From the NCBI RefSeq assembly GCF_000516555.1, contig NZ_AZSJ01000007.1:979836-1043835 (forward strand): DNA of 64,000 nucleotides, given 5' to 3'. Numbering within the stretch: the stretch's first letter is position 1; every line of letters starts with the position of its first letter. The notes beneath the pieces were generated by a model that was not told the origin of the DNA, ran no database searches, and saw nothing but the letters and a program-made list of their open reading frames with translations. Shown in pieces: positions 9,362 to 18,097 of the stretch. The position numbers were made by a program, and so were the translations under genes. The DNA is from Afipia sp. P52-10 (lineage in GTDB: Bacteria > Pseudomonadota > Alphaproteobacteria > Rhizobiales > Xanthobacteraceae).

Positions 9362-11407
9362 ATGGATAGCATTGCGCCCGCGACGATCGTCAGCGGCAAA
9401 ATGCCGGCCGACGACAGCAAGCCCCCTTACCGCGAAGACATCGATGGCCTGCGGGCAATCGCCGTGCTGCTGGTCGTCGCTTTTCACGCGTTTCCGGCCC
9501 TGCTTCCGGGCGGCTTTGTCGGCGTCGATGTCTTCTTCGTGATTTCCGGTTTCCTGATCACTGACCTGATCGCAAAGGAGATCGACGGCCATCGGTTCAG
9601 CCTTCTCCGCTTCTATGGCCGCCGCGCGCGACGGATTTTCCCGGCGCTGTTCCTGGTTCTGGCGGTGTGCCTCGTCGTCGGCTGGATATTGCTGCTGCCA
9701 ACCGACTACCGCAACCTCGGCGCCGACAGCGCGTGGTCGGCCGCGTTCGCCGCCAATATCGCCCTCTACCTGCAGACGGGCTACTTCGACGCTGCCGCAG
9801 AAATGAAGCCGCTGCTGCATCTCTGGTCGCTCGGCATCGAGGAACAGTTCTACCTGGTCTGGCCGCTGCTGTTGATGCTGGCGGCGCGCCGCAGGTGGAT
9901 GTGGCAAGCTGCGTCCTGCGTGTTGATCGCATCGCTGGCCTGCAACCTCTGGCTCACCGCCGTCAATCCAAACGCGGCATTCTACCTGCCGTTCTCGCGC
10001 GTCTGGGAACTCGCGGTTGGGGCGCTGCTCGCATTGATGCGCGCGCGGCAAAGCCCCTCGGGCGCAAAGACGACCCGTCCGTTGGAGCACCTCTACGCCA
10101 CCCACCACGCACGCATTCATACGGCGGCGGCATGGATCGGCTTGGCCCTGCTGCTAGCCACAGCATTCCTGATCGATCGCGATCAGCCGTTCCCCGGCTG
10201 GCGCGCCTTGCTCCCCACCATCGCCACAGCGCTGTTGATCTTCGCCGGCCCCCATTCCGTGATCAACCAGAAGCTCCTGAGCCAAGGCGCCCTCGTCGCG
10301 ATCGGCCTCATCAGCTATCCGCTCTATCTGTGGCACTGGCCGCTGCTAGTGTTTGCACGGATCGCACGCTTCGGCAGCGAGCCGACCATCCTGATGAAGC
10401 TCGCTCTGGTCGCTCTCGCCTTCGTGCTTGCGGCCGTGACGTATCGCTGGCTGGAGCGGCCCTTCCGCTTCGGTCGGCCCGCCGCTTGGAAACCTGTCGG
10501 CGCAACGCTTGGGCTTGCAGCCGCCGCCTGCTTCGGCATCGCGGTGTGGGCGAGCGCTGGAATGCCGGGACGGTTCCCGGAGGGGCTGCAGCATCTCTTG
10601 CGTGATTTCGAACCGGAAACGAGGTTCGCTTATCGCAGCGGCTCCTGCTTCCTGGAGGACACTCAGGATTCCACGTCTTTCGCCGAGGACTGTCTCGACC
10701 AGGACCCTGCCGCAGCGCCGCTGGTCCTGCTATGGGGCGACTCCTATGCCGCCCACCTGTTTCCGGGCCTCGCAGAGCATCGCCGCAGAACGATGTCCAT
10801 GCGACTGGCCGAATACACCGCCTCGGGCTGTCCGCCGATCCTCGGGTTTTCCAACGCGCAGCGCCCGAACTGCGCCGAGGTGAACGACGACATTGCTGGC
10901 AGGATCGCAACGCTCAAGCCGGAGACGGTGATCCTCGCCGGCCGCTGGAGCCTCTATGACGGCCGCGAAGGCTGGGGCAGCCTTGATGCCGATCAGATCC
11001 GCCAGACCATCGCCGCGCTCAAGGCCAGCGGCGTGCAACGAATCGTCGTCGTCGGGCAATTTCCTATCTGGTCGCTGCCGCCGCAGATGATCCTCACCCG
11101 CGACTACCAGATCGACATGATGGCGTTTCGCGCAAGCCCGTCCCGGCCGTTGCCGCGCGACAGCATCAGGTATCTCGATGTTGCCGCACTGGCCGCAGAG
11201 CCCCAGGTCAGGCAGCTCTGGTCGGACCCGGATGTCCTGTTCGTCTCACCGAAAGATACGCTGTGCAGCAACGCCCGCTGCCTGCTGCTGACGCCGGGAA
11301 GCGACGCCCCCATCGCCTGGGATCAAGGCCACCTGACGACCGCCGGCTCGATCTATTTCGTGCAGGCCAATGCCGGGCAACTGCTGGGCTCCTCGCCGAA
11401 TCGATGA
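9362..11407 (+). CDS. OafA/YrhL-type membrane acyltransferase with C-terminal SGNH domain
   Basis: A 681-residue protein that probably O-acetylates a surface polysaccharide or other glycan. Residues about 25-370 form the acyltransferase-3 domain with ten or so membrane segments. The key His42 sits in VVAFHAF, followed by GGFVGVDVFFVISGFLI and the RRARRIFPALF signature. From about residue 400 a periplasmic SGNH hydrolase-like domain follows, with its nucleophile in WGDSYAAH (about residue 460) and the acid/base pair in WDQGHLT (about 654-657). Such fusions pass acyl groups from cytoplasm to periplasm. Upstream start sequence is weak; an ATG at 9401 is an alternative. No glycan synthesis genes adjoin it. 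Confidence 0.9.
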   Translation: MDSIAPATIVSGKMPADDSKPPYREDIDGLRAIAVLLVVAFHAFPALLPGGFVGVDVFFVISGFLITDLIAKEIDGHRFSLLRFYGRRARRIFPALFLVLAVCLVVGWILLLPTDYRNLGADSAWSAAFAANIALYLQTGYFDAAAEMKPLLHLWSLGIEEQFYLVWPLLLMLAARRRWMWQAASCVLIASLACNLWLTAVNPNAAFYLPFSRVWELAVGALLALMRARQSPSGAKTTRPLEHLYATHHARIHTAAAWIGLALLLATAFLIDRDQPFPGWRALLPTIATALLIFAGPHSVINQKLLSQGALVAIGLISYPLYLWHWPLLVFARIARFGSEPTILMKLALVALAFVLAAVTYRWLERPFRFGRPAAWKPVGATLGLAAAACFGIAVWASAGMPGRFPEGLQHLLRDFEPETRFAYRSGSCFLEDTQDSTSFAEDCLDQDPAAAPLVLLWGDSYAAHLFPGLAEHRRRTMSMRLAEYTASGCPPILGFSNAQRPNCAEVNDDIAGRIATLKPETVILAGRWSLYDGREGWGSLDADQIRQTIAALKASGVQRIVVVGQFPIWSLPPQMILTRDYQIDMMAFRASPSRPLPRDSIRYLDVAALAAEPQVRQLWSDPDVLFVSPKDTLCSNARCLLLTPGSDAPIAWDQGHLTTAGSIYFVQANAGQLLGSSPNR

Positions 11408-11480
11408 CTTCTTCTGCAAACCGTCATCGAGAAGCCACGATTGTTGATCCATCGATGGTGACCGCACATAGTCCCAGCCG

Positions 11481-13169
11481 ATGAACAAGATTCCCGATAT
11501 CCAACCGATTGCGTCCGACAGTATTACCGCTCCGCTGCGTTTTCCGATCTTCCGCCGGATCTGGTTCGCCGGCCTCCTGACCAATCTCGGACTGCTGATC
11601 CAGGGCGTCGGTGCGGCCTGGGCGATGACGCTGATGACGTCGTCGCCCGACATGGTGGCGCTGGTTCAGACGGCGGCAATGATGCCGACGATGCTGATCT
11701 CCATCGCCGCCGGCGCGATCGCCGACATGCACGACCGGCGTATCGTCGCCCTGGTCGGCCTCTCGATTGCACTCGCCTCTGCCGTTACCCTCAGCCTGCT
11801 GGCGCATTTCGGCCTGATCTCGCCCTATATCCTGCTCGCCTTCAGCTTCCTGATCGGCACCGGCATGGCGCTGTTCCAGCCCGCCTGGCAGGCCTCGGTG
11901 AACGAGCAGGTGCCGCCGGAAGCGCTGCCGCAGGCGGTCGCTCTGAACGGCATCAGCTTCAACATCGCCCGCAGTTTCGGCCCGGCGATCGGCGGCGTCA
12001 TCGTCGCTGCCGCGGGCGCGGTGGCCGCCTTCGTCTGCAACGCGTTGTTCTACATCCCGCTCATCATCGTACTGTTGTTGTGGCGCCGCGAGGTCGAGCC
12101 GTCGCGTCTGCCGCCCGAACGGCTGACCCGAGCCATCGTCTCCGGCGTGCGCTATGTGATCCACTCGCCAAACGTGAGGATCGTGCTAACCCGGACCTTG
12201 CTGTTCGGCGTCATCGGCGGCTCAGTCTCCGCACTGATGCCGCTGCTGGCCCGCGACCTGCTCCACGGCGACGCGCGGCTCTATGGCATCATGCTCGGCG
12301 CCTTCGGTGTCGGCGCGGTGGTCGGCGCCTTGAACGTCGCCACCGTGCGCCGCCGCTTTGGCTCCGAGCTAGCGGTGCGTGCGTCGTCGGTGATCATGGG
12401 GCTGGCGGTCGTGGTCATCGCCATCAGCCGCTCGCCGGTCCTGACGGCTGCCGCCCTCGTCGTTGCCGGCGCCGTCTGGATGCTGGCCATCGCCTTGTTC
12501 AACATCGGCGTGCAGCTTTCGGCGCCGCGCTGGGTCGCCGGACGCGCGCTCGCGGCGTTCCAAGCGGCCATCGCAGGCGGCATCGCGGTCGGAAGCTGGG
12601 GCTGGGGCCACGTCGCAAACGGCGTCGGTGTCGGCGATACCTTGCTGATCTCCGGCATCGCCATGCTCGTCTCGCCTCTGATCGGCTTCTGGCTCGCCAT
12701 GCCGCCGGCCGGCGATCCGACCGATACGGCCATCGAAGCCCTCGCCGATCCTGAAGTGCACATGCCGCTCACCGCGCGCAGTGGCCCGATCGTGATCGAG
12801 ATCGTCTATCGGATCGATCTCAAGCGCGCACGCGAGTTCTACGGCGTCATGCAGCAGGTCCAGCTCTCACGCCAGCGCAATGGTGCATATGGCTGGTCGA
12901 TCGCTCGCGACATCGCCGATCCCGAGGTATGGACCGAGCGCTATCACTGCCCGACCTGGCTCGACTATCTGCGCCAGCGCAATCGCCCGACCCAGGCGGA
13001 ACGAACGCTCACGCAAAGCGCGGCGGAATTTCATATCGGACCGGAGCCTGTCCAGGTTCGGCGGATGCTCGAGCGGCCGTTCGGATCCGTCCGCTGGAAG
13101 GACGAAACACCCGACCGTGCGGCAAAAGATGTGCTGCGGATTCCCGTTGATCCGACCAGCGGAACGTAA
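11481..13169 (+). CDS. MFS transporter, MFS_3 (transmembrane secretion effector) family
   Basis: A 562-residue protein. Residues about 10-410 contain twelve predicted membrane segments with the MFS loop motif (GAIADMHDRRIVALVG). The plan is like EntS/MFS_3 exporters, which expel siderophores or drugs. The last 130 residues are soluble, beginning after VHMPLTARSGPIVIEI. Many MFS_3 proteins of Proteobacteria carry such a C-terminal ferredoxin-fold-like domain of unknown role. The gene starts 73 bp after the acyltransferase on the same strand, so co-transcription is possible. The substrate is unknown. Confidence 0.87.
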   Translation: MNKIPDIQPIASDSITAPLRFPIFRRIWFAGLLTNLGLLIQGVGAAWAMTLMTSSPDMVALVQTAAMMPTMLISIAAGAIADMHDRRIVALVGLSIALASAVTLSLLAHFGLISPYILLAFSFLIGTGMALFQPAWQASVNEQVPPEALPQAVALNGISFNIARSFGPAIGGVIVAAAGAVAAFVCNALFYIPLIIVLLLWRREVEPSRLPPERLTRAIVSGVRYVIHSPNVRIVLTRTLLFGVIGGSVSALMPLLARDLLHGDARLYGIMLGAFGVGAVVGALNVATVRRRFGSELAVRASSVIMGLAVVVIAISRSPVLTAAALVVAGAVWMLAIALFNIGVQLSAPRWVAGRALAAFQAAIAGGIAVGSWGWGHVANGVGVGDTLLISGIAMLVSPLIGFWLAMPPAGDPTDTAIEALADPEVHMPLTARSGPIVIEIVYRIDLKRAREFYGVMQQVQLSRQRNGAYGWSIARDIADPEVWTERYHCPTWLDYLRQRNRPTQAERTLTQSAAEFHIGPEPVQVRRMLERPFGSVRWKDETPDRAAKDVLRIPVDPTSGT

Positions 13170-13249
13170 TCGTCCGCCTTCGCTGGTGATCGCATCCGGC
13201 CTGCGGTAGACTTCCCGGCAATCGCGATCCTCAATCAACGAGCCGTGCC

Positions 13250-14236
13250 GTGCAGCTTCTTCTTGCAAAATCCGCATTCGATCGTATCGCTCCGCGCCTG
13301 AAAGTCACCGCCCCCGATCTCGACGTCATCACCATCACCGCTCCGGATGCCTTTGCGCGCGACGGGCAGAGCGTGCCCGCAGATCAGGTCGATCCCGACC
13401 TGATCTGGATCAGCGCCGACGGCATGCGAGCGGGCCTGCTGCCCACCTATTTCGGCACGGCGCTGAAGGGAACGACGGCCAAATGGGCGCAGCTGTTCGT
13501 GGCCGGCCTCGACAATCCCGCATTCAAGCAACTGATGGCGAAGGGCATTCGTCTGACCAAGAGCACCGCGCAATCGGTTGCGATCGCCGAGTACGTCACG
13601 GGTCACGCCTTCAGCCTGATCGTGCCGATCGATGCGCAGCGCGAGGCACAGCAGAAGAAGGAATGGAAGCCCACCCAATACCGCGAAATCAGTCAGACAC
13701 GCTGGACGCTGGTCGGCTTCGGCGCCATCGGCGGGGAGATCGCCAAGCGCGTGAAGCCGTTTGGCGCGCACCTGACGGTCGTGCGGCGCCAGTCCGACAA
13801 CCGCGGCCTCGCCGACGCGGTGATCCCGCTGACCGATCTGACGAAGGTTCTGCCGCAGACCGACGTGGTCGTGCTGGCCTGCGCGCTGAACGACGAAACC
13901 CGGCACCTCGCCAACGATGCCTTCTTCGGCGCATTGAAGAAGGATGCGATCCTGATCAACATCGGCCGCGGTGGATTGGTCGATTCGGAAGCCCTGCGGC
14001 GGGGCCTCGATCGCGACCAGCCCGGGAAAGCCGTACTCGACGTTTTCGACAAGGAGCCGCTGCCGACTGACGACTGGATGTGGGACCATCCGAAAATCCG
14101 CGTCAGCGCCCATACCTCGCACTTCGGCATGGGAACGATGGGCCGCGGCGACGACCTGTTCCTGGAGAACCTGAGGCGCTATCTGGCTGGCGACAAGCTG
14201 CTGAACGAAGCGACGAAGGCCGACGTGGGGCTCTGA
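13250..14236 (+). CDS. D-isomer-specific 2-hydroxyacid dehydrogenase
   Basis: A 328-residue NAD(P)-dependent dehydrogenase. The Rossmann motif GFGAIGGEIAKR lies near residue 160. The catalytic triad is visible as Arg in NIGRGGLVD, Glu in FDKEPLP and His in SAHTSHFG. The family reduces 2-oxoacids such as glyoxylate, hydroxypyruvate or aromatic 2-oxoacids; the substrate is not determined by these motifs. The start is a GTG at 13250 (VQLLLAKS read as Met); no ATG nearby gives a full N-terminal domain. It follows the MFS gene by 80 bp and is convergent with the Nudix gene 14 bp away. Confidence 0.88.
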   Translation: MQLLLAKSAFDRIAPRLKVTAPDLDVITITAPDAFARDGQSVPADQVDPDLIWISADGMRAGLLPTYFGTALKGTTAKWAQLFVAGLDNPAFKQLMAKGIRLTKSTAQSVAIAEYVTGHAFSLIVPIDAQREAQQKKEWKPTQYREISQTRWTLVGFGAIGGEIAKRVKPFGAHLTVVRRQSDNRGLADAVIPLTDLTKVLPQTDVVVLACALNDETRHLANDAFFGALKKDAILINIGRGGLVDSEALRRGLDRDQPGKAVLDVFDKEPLPTDDWMWDHPKIRVSAHTSHFGMGTMGRGDDLFLENLRRYLAGDKLLNEATKADVGL

Positions 14237-14249
14237 GGCATAGAGCTTT

Positions 14250-15053
14250 CTAGCCCCTGACCTCGCTCATGTCGAAGACAGCGCCGTCATAGCCGGCGTT
14301 CGCCGGAATGCGAAGCTGGCGGCCGGTTTCGTAACGCACGACTTCCGGCAGCACGGTGACAACCGGTTCCTTGCGCGCGTGCGCGATGGTGTCGGCGATC
14401 GATGCATAACGGGCGAGCTTGATCAGATTGCGCTCGGTCGCGAACACCAGCTTGAACTTCCCGGTCTTGGCCCCTTCCACGGCCGCCGCCGGCCGCACCC
14501 AGACCGAGTCCACCGACTCCGATCCATCGTGTGCGCCGACCTGGTCGGCCGGCGCGACCGCGAGATAAAAATGGGTGTCGAAGCGCTTCGGCATGCCGAC
14601 AGGCGTGATCCAGTGGGCGTATGGCACCAGCAGATCGAGGGCGAGCACCAAACCTTCCGCGATCAGGATCTGCGAGAATGTCGTCTTGCCCTCGTTGAGC
14701 GCCGTTCGATGCGCCGCGGCAACTTTGTCAGCGCGCGCGGCCGAAACCAGCTGCTCCGATCCGTTCTCGCGCGCCAGCAGAATGCCACACTCCTCGAAGG
14801 TTTCGCGCGCGGCCCCGACCCGGAACGCCAGCGCCGCCGCATCAAGTCCATCGCTGCCCGAGAGCAGCGCCGGCGATGCGGCGACCACATGATCACCCGC
14901 ATCGATGCTGCCGCCCGGAAACACCAGCGCGCCGGAAGCGAAGTCGATCTGGTGATGTCGCACGACCATGAACACCTCCATGCCGGCCTCGCCGTCACGA
15001 AGCAGCAACATGGTGGAGGCTGGGCGGACGGCGGCGGCGGCTTGGGTGTTCAT
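14250..15053 (-). CDS. Nudix hydrolase, NUDT19-like
   Basis: A 267-residue pyrophosphohydrolase. The Nudix box is interrupted: the leading glycines are at FPGGSIDAGD (about 46-54), then some 28 residues are inserted, and the metal-binding helix AARETFEECGILLA follows at 81-94. An insertion in the box is a feature of NUDT19/NUDT7-like enzymes, some of which cleave CoA and acyl-CoA. The start at 15053 has GAGG six bases upstream; a TTG at 15068 is less likely. It is the last gene of the acyl-CoA operon, eight bases after the DapA-like gene, which makes a CoA-related substrate plausible (inference). Confidence 0.85.
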   Translation of the reverse strand: MNTQAAAAVRPASTMLLLRDGEAGMEVFMVVRHHQIDFASGALVFPGGSIDAGDHVVAASPALLSGSDGLDAAALAFRVGAARETFEECGILLARENGSEQLVSAARADKVAAAHRTALNEGKTTFSQILIAEGLVLALDLLVPYAHWITPVGMPKRFDTHFYLAVAPADQVGAHDGSESVDSVWVRPAAAVEGAKTGKFKLVFATERNLIKLARYASIADTIAHARKEPVVTVLPEVVRYETGRQLRIPANAGYDGAVFDMSEVRG

Positions 15054-15060
15054 CGGAGCC

Positions 15061-16011
15061 TCATGCAACGTTCAAACGGTCGGCGAGATCGGCGCGCTTG
15101 TCTGTCCGCGCCAAGCGCGCAAGCAGGTAATCGACCTCAGCGCGCGCGGCTGCCGTCAGCGATGCCGCAGGCTTGCGCTGCGCGTCGCTTGCGATCATCC
15201 CACGGCGCTTCATCACGTACTTGCGCACCGCGAGGCCGACGCCCTGCTGCTGCTCATAGCGGATCAGCGGCAGATGCGCGTCGAACAGATCATGGGCCGC
15301 ATCACGCTGGCCCGCCTTCGACAGCCGCACCACGTCAACCAGCATGTCGGGGAAGGCGTAGCCGGTCATGGCGCCGTCCGCGCCCCGCTCCATCTCGAAA
15401 TCGAGGAACAGCCCGCCGTTGCCAGTCAGGATCGACAGTGGTCGCAACGAGCCGTCCTTCTGGAAACCGCGCAGCGCGCTGATCTTCTCCAGTCCAGGCC
15501 AGTCCTCGTGCTTCAACATCACGCAGGAGGGATTATCCATGACGATGCGCCGGATGACTTGCGGCGTCATCACCACCGTCAGCGTCAACGGATAGTCCTG
15601 CAACACCCAGGGGATGTCGTTGCCGATCACCTCGACCGCCTGCTTGAAATAGCCGACGATCTGATCATCGGTGCGCAAATGCGGCGGCGGAGCGATCATA
15701 ACCCCTGCGGCGCCCGCATCCATGGCACTGCGCGCAAGCGAACGCATCGCCGCAAATCCCGGCGCGGACACACCGACCACGATCGACATGTTCTTGGCGC
15801 GGCGGATGAAACGCGCCGCCACCGCAATCGCCTCTTGGCCATCCAGCTTCGGCGCCTCGCCCATGATGCCGAGCACGGTGATACCGCTACATCCGACCTT
15901 CCCATAGAAATCCGTCAGCCGATCGATCGAGGTCTCGTCGATCCGGCCATCCTCGTGAAACGGCGTCGGTGCGATCGCAAACGTGCCTGAGGCTTCGTGC
16001 GTGAGGGCCAA
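15061..16011 (-). CDS. Dihydrodipicolinate synthase / N-acetylneuraminate lyase family protein
   Basis: A 316-residue class I aldolase-like (beta/alpha)8 protein. Schiff-base Lys167 lies in VMLKHED and Tyr140 in LQDYPLT. The loop GIMGEAPKL at about 48-56 replaces the GTTGE motif of true DapA. Residues near 108 (PPPHLRTDD) are also family-like. With GIMGE in place of GTTGE and an acyl-CoA operon context, it is probably not lysine-pathway DapA but a lyase/aldolase of another 2-oxoacid. The start appears to be a TTG at 16011, with GGAG eight bases before it and the protein beginning ALTHEASGTFAIAPTPF. No ATG is available at the expected position. Confidence 0.85.
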   Translation of the reverse strand: MALTHEASGTFAIAPTPFHEDGRIDETSIDRLTDFYGKVGCSGITVLGIMGEAPKLDGQEAIAVAARFIRRAKNMSIVVGVSAPGFAAMRSLARSAMDAGAAGVMIAPPPHLRTDDQIVGYFKQAVEVIGNDIPWVLQDYPLTLTVVMTPQVIRRIVMDNPSCVMLKHEDWPGLEKISALRGFQKDGSLRPLSILTGNGGLFLDFEMERGADGAMTGYAFPDMLVDVVRLSKAGQRDAAHDLFDAHLPLIRYEQQQGVGLAVRKYVMKRRGMIASDAQRKPAASLTAAARAEVDYLLARLARTDKRADLADRLNVA

Positions 16012-16189
16012 ATCTCGTTCTCCACTGTCATCCCGCAGCCGGCTCGCAAACGAGCGGGAACCGGCGTTCCCGCCTCTTATAACCAAGCCGTCCCAGGCCG
16101 TCATCTGCGGTTCCGCGTGGAGGTACAAGCGGATTGCGGGGCAGCCCCGCAAAGGGCGCCGCTTGGATGATGCGGCACCCTGAAGGAGT

Positions 16190-17050
16190 TCAGACCACCT
16201 TGGCGTCGTCCTTGAAGAAGATCTTGTCGGCGTGCTTGACGATGTCCTGCGCCGTCCAGGGACCCGTCGGTGTCCAGCCTTCGGCCTGGAAGATCTTGAT
16301 CTCGCGCACGCCCCGCTGCGACGAGACGCCGAGTATCTTGTTGGTCTGGTCACCGGACAGGTCGCTGACCATGTACAGCATGCCGGGCGCGATCATGTCC
16401 GGCGGGAACGGCGCATAACCCGAACCGCGGCGCTCCTGCAGATCCTCGGTCATGCGAGTCAGCGCGCCGGGCGACATGGTCCAGACGCGAATGTTGTACC
16501 TGCGGCCCTCGAGGGCGAGGACGCGAGTGAAGCCGGCGATGCCAGCCTTCGCAGCACCATAGTTGGTCTGGCCGAAATTGCCGATCAGCCCAGATGTGGA
16601 CGACGTGTTGACGATCACACCGCCGCCATTGTCCTTCATGAACTTGAACACCGGCAATGTCGCGCAGAACGTGCCTTTCAAGTGGACGCGGATCACCTGA
16701 TCCCAGTTGGCTTCCGTCATCTTGGCAAAGGTGCCGTCGCGAAGAATGCCGGCGTTGTTGACCAGAATATCGACTCTGCCGAACGCTTTGATCGCGTCGT
16801 CGAAAAGCTGCTGACCACCCTCCATCGTACCGACATCGGAGCCATTGGCGACGGCCTTGCCGCCCTCCTTGACGATCGCGTCGGCAACCTTCTGCGCCAT
16901 CGACGCATCCTTGCCCGAACCGTCCCGCGGACCGCCAAGATCGTTGACGACGACAGACGCCCCTTCCCGTGCGAACAGCTTGGCGTAGGCCTCGCCCAGC
17001 CCGCCGCCGGCACCGGTGATGATCGCAACTTTCTTGTCCAGCAAACCCAT
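16190..17050 (-). CDS. SDR dehydrogenase resembling the MFE-2 3-hydroxyacyl-CoA dehydrogenase domain
   Basis: A 286-residue short-chain dehydrogenase. The cofactor loop TGAGGGLGEAYA is at 12-23, VNDLGGPRDGSG at 35-46, NNAG at 98-101, and catalytic Tyr164 and Lys168 in TNYGAAKAG. The opening and the VVNDLGG segment are those of the dehydrogenase part of peroxisomal multifunctional enzyme type 2 and the actinobacterial steroid side-chain homologues, which oxidise 3-hydroxyacyl-CoA with NAD. It lies 58 bp after the MaoC gene in the same operon, so the two together form a split MFE-2. The substrate is inferred from context only. Confidence 0.88.
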   Translation of the reverse strand: MGLLDKKVAIITGAGGGLGEAYAKLFAREGASVVVNDLGGPRDGSGKDASMAQKVADAIVKEGGKAVANGSDVGTMEGGQQLFDDAIKAFGRVDILVNNAGILRDGTFAKMTEANWDQVIRVHLKGTFCATLPVFKFMKDNGGGVIVNTSSTSGLIGNFGQTNYGAAKAGIAGFTRVLALEGRRYNIRVWTMSPGALTRMTEDLQERRGSGYAPFPPDMIAPGMLYMVSDLSGDQTNKILGVSSQRGVREIKIFQAEGWTPTGPWTAQDIVKHADKIFFKDDAKVV

Positions 17051-17108
17051 TTCGCGTTCTCCCGCTTGTTTGTCGTTGCCTGGCTCAGAATCCGAGCCGA
17101 GACCGTTC

Positions 17109-17972
17109 TCAGGCGAGTTCGGTCCGCCCGTTTTTCACCACCGTCACGTTGCGCGCTTTCACCCGCGCCTCAAACGAAACGACGTTTCCGTCCTTCCACA
17201 GGTCCATGGTGATCGTCTCGCCCGGATACACCGGTGAGGAGAAGCGGACGGCGTGACGGCGGAAGGCTGTCGGGTCGTAGTCGGCATAGGTCTGCAGCAC
17301 GCCGCGGCAGGTGATGCCGTAGGTACACATGCCATGCAGGATCGGCATCTTGAATCCCGCCCGGCTGGCGAACTCCGGATCGCTATGCAGTGGATTGCGG
17401 TCGCCTGAGAGGCGATAGAGCAGCGCCTGATCGGGACGCGTCGTGATGTCGACACTCAGGTCCGGCGCGCGCGTCGGCACCTGGTGCGGCTCCGGCTGCC
17501 CCTCGGTCGGTCCGCCGAATCCGCCATCTCCACGCGCAAAGGTCGAAGACAGAATGGTGACCAGCTTCTCGCCTGAAGCCGCATCCTTCACCACCGTCTG
17601 GCGCTGCACGACAGCCCCCTTCTCCTTGCCCTTGTCGAACACGCCAGCGACGGTCGAGTCGGCGGTCACCTTCGCGGTGACCGGCATCGGCTGATGGAAA
17701 ATGATATCGCGCTCGGCATCGACCACCATCACGCGATTGAGGTCGATCGGGCCGGGACTCGCGCCCCAGGTGCATACCGAAGCGAAAGTCGGCACCACCT
17801 TGAGCGGCTTCTTGGTGAAATAGCCTTCGTTGACGAACAACAGCTCCTTCTCGTTGAGCGGATCGTTGCCCATGCCGATGCCGAGCGCATAGAGCATCAC
17901 CTCGCGGTCGGACCAGGCATACGGCACGCCCTCGGTCTTGAGGCTCATCACTTCAGGATACTTGATCGGCAT
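17109..17972 (-). CDS. MaoC-type enoyl-CoA hydratase 2
   Basis: A 287-residue double hot-dog protein. The hydratase 2 signature YRLSGDRNPLHSDPEFA is at 186-202, with catalytic Asp191 and His196. The N-terminal hot-dog half (YALGIGMG, then FVNEGYFTKKPLKVVPTFA) is typical of the full-length MFE-2 hydratase. It hydrates trans-2-enoyl-CoA to the (R)-3-hydroxyacyl-CoA, matching the stereochemistry used by the adjacent MFE-2-like SDR. It sits between the acyl-CoA dehydrogenases and the SDR on one strand, with gaps of 125 and 58 bp. Confidence 0.93.
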   Translation of the reverse strand: MPIKYPEVMSLKTEGVPYAWSDREVMLYALGIGMGNDPLNEKELLFVNEGYFTKKPLKVVPTFASVCTWGASPGPIDLNRVMVVDAERDIIFHQPMPVTAKVTADSTVAGVFDKGKEKGAVVQRQTVVKDAASGEKLVTILSSTFARGDGGFGGPTEGQPEPHQVPTRAPDLSVDITTRPDQALLYRLSGDRNPLHSDPEFASRAGFKMPILHGMCTYGITCRGVLQTYADYDPTAFRRHAVRFSSPVYPGETITMDLWKDGNVVSFEARVKARNVTVVKNGRTELA

Positions 17973-18097
17973 GCTCCCCTCCCGCTTCGTAAGTCATTTT
18001 TGCTTTGCGCGACAGAATGGGACAAGCACGTTCCCATCTGATCGACTGACGTGGGTTGATCCGGCCGCCGCGCACGAACGACGGCCGGATCTATCGC

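Noticed and set aside
15061-16011. Assignment as lysine-pathway dapA
   Set aside because: The GTTGE motif is replaced by GIMGE and the gene sits in an acyl-CoA operon; only family-level naming is justified.
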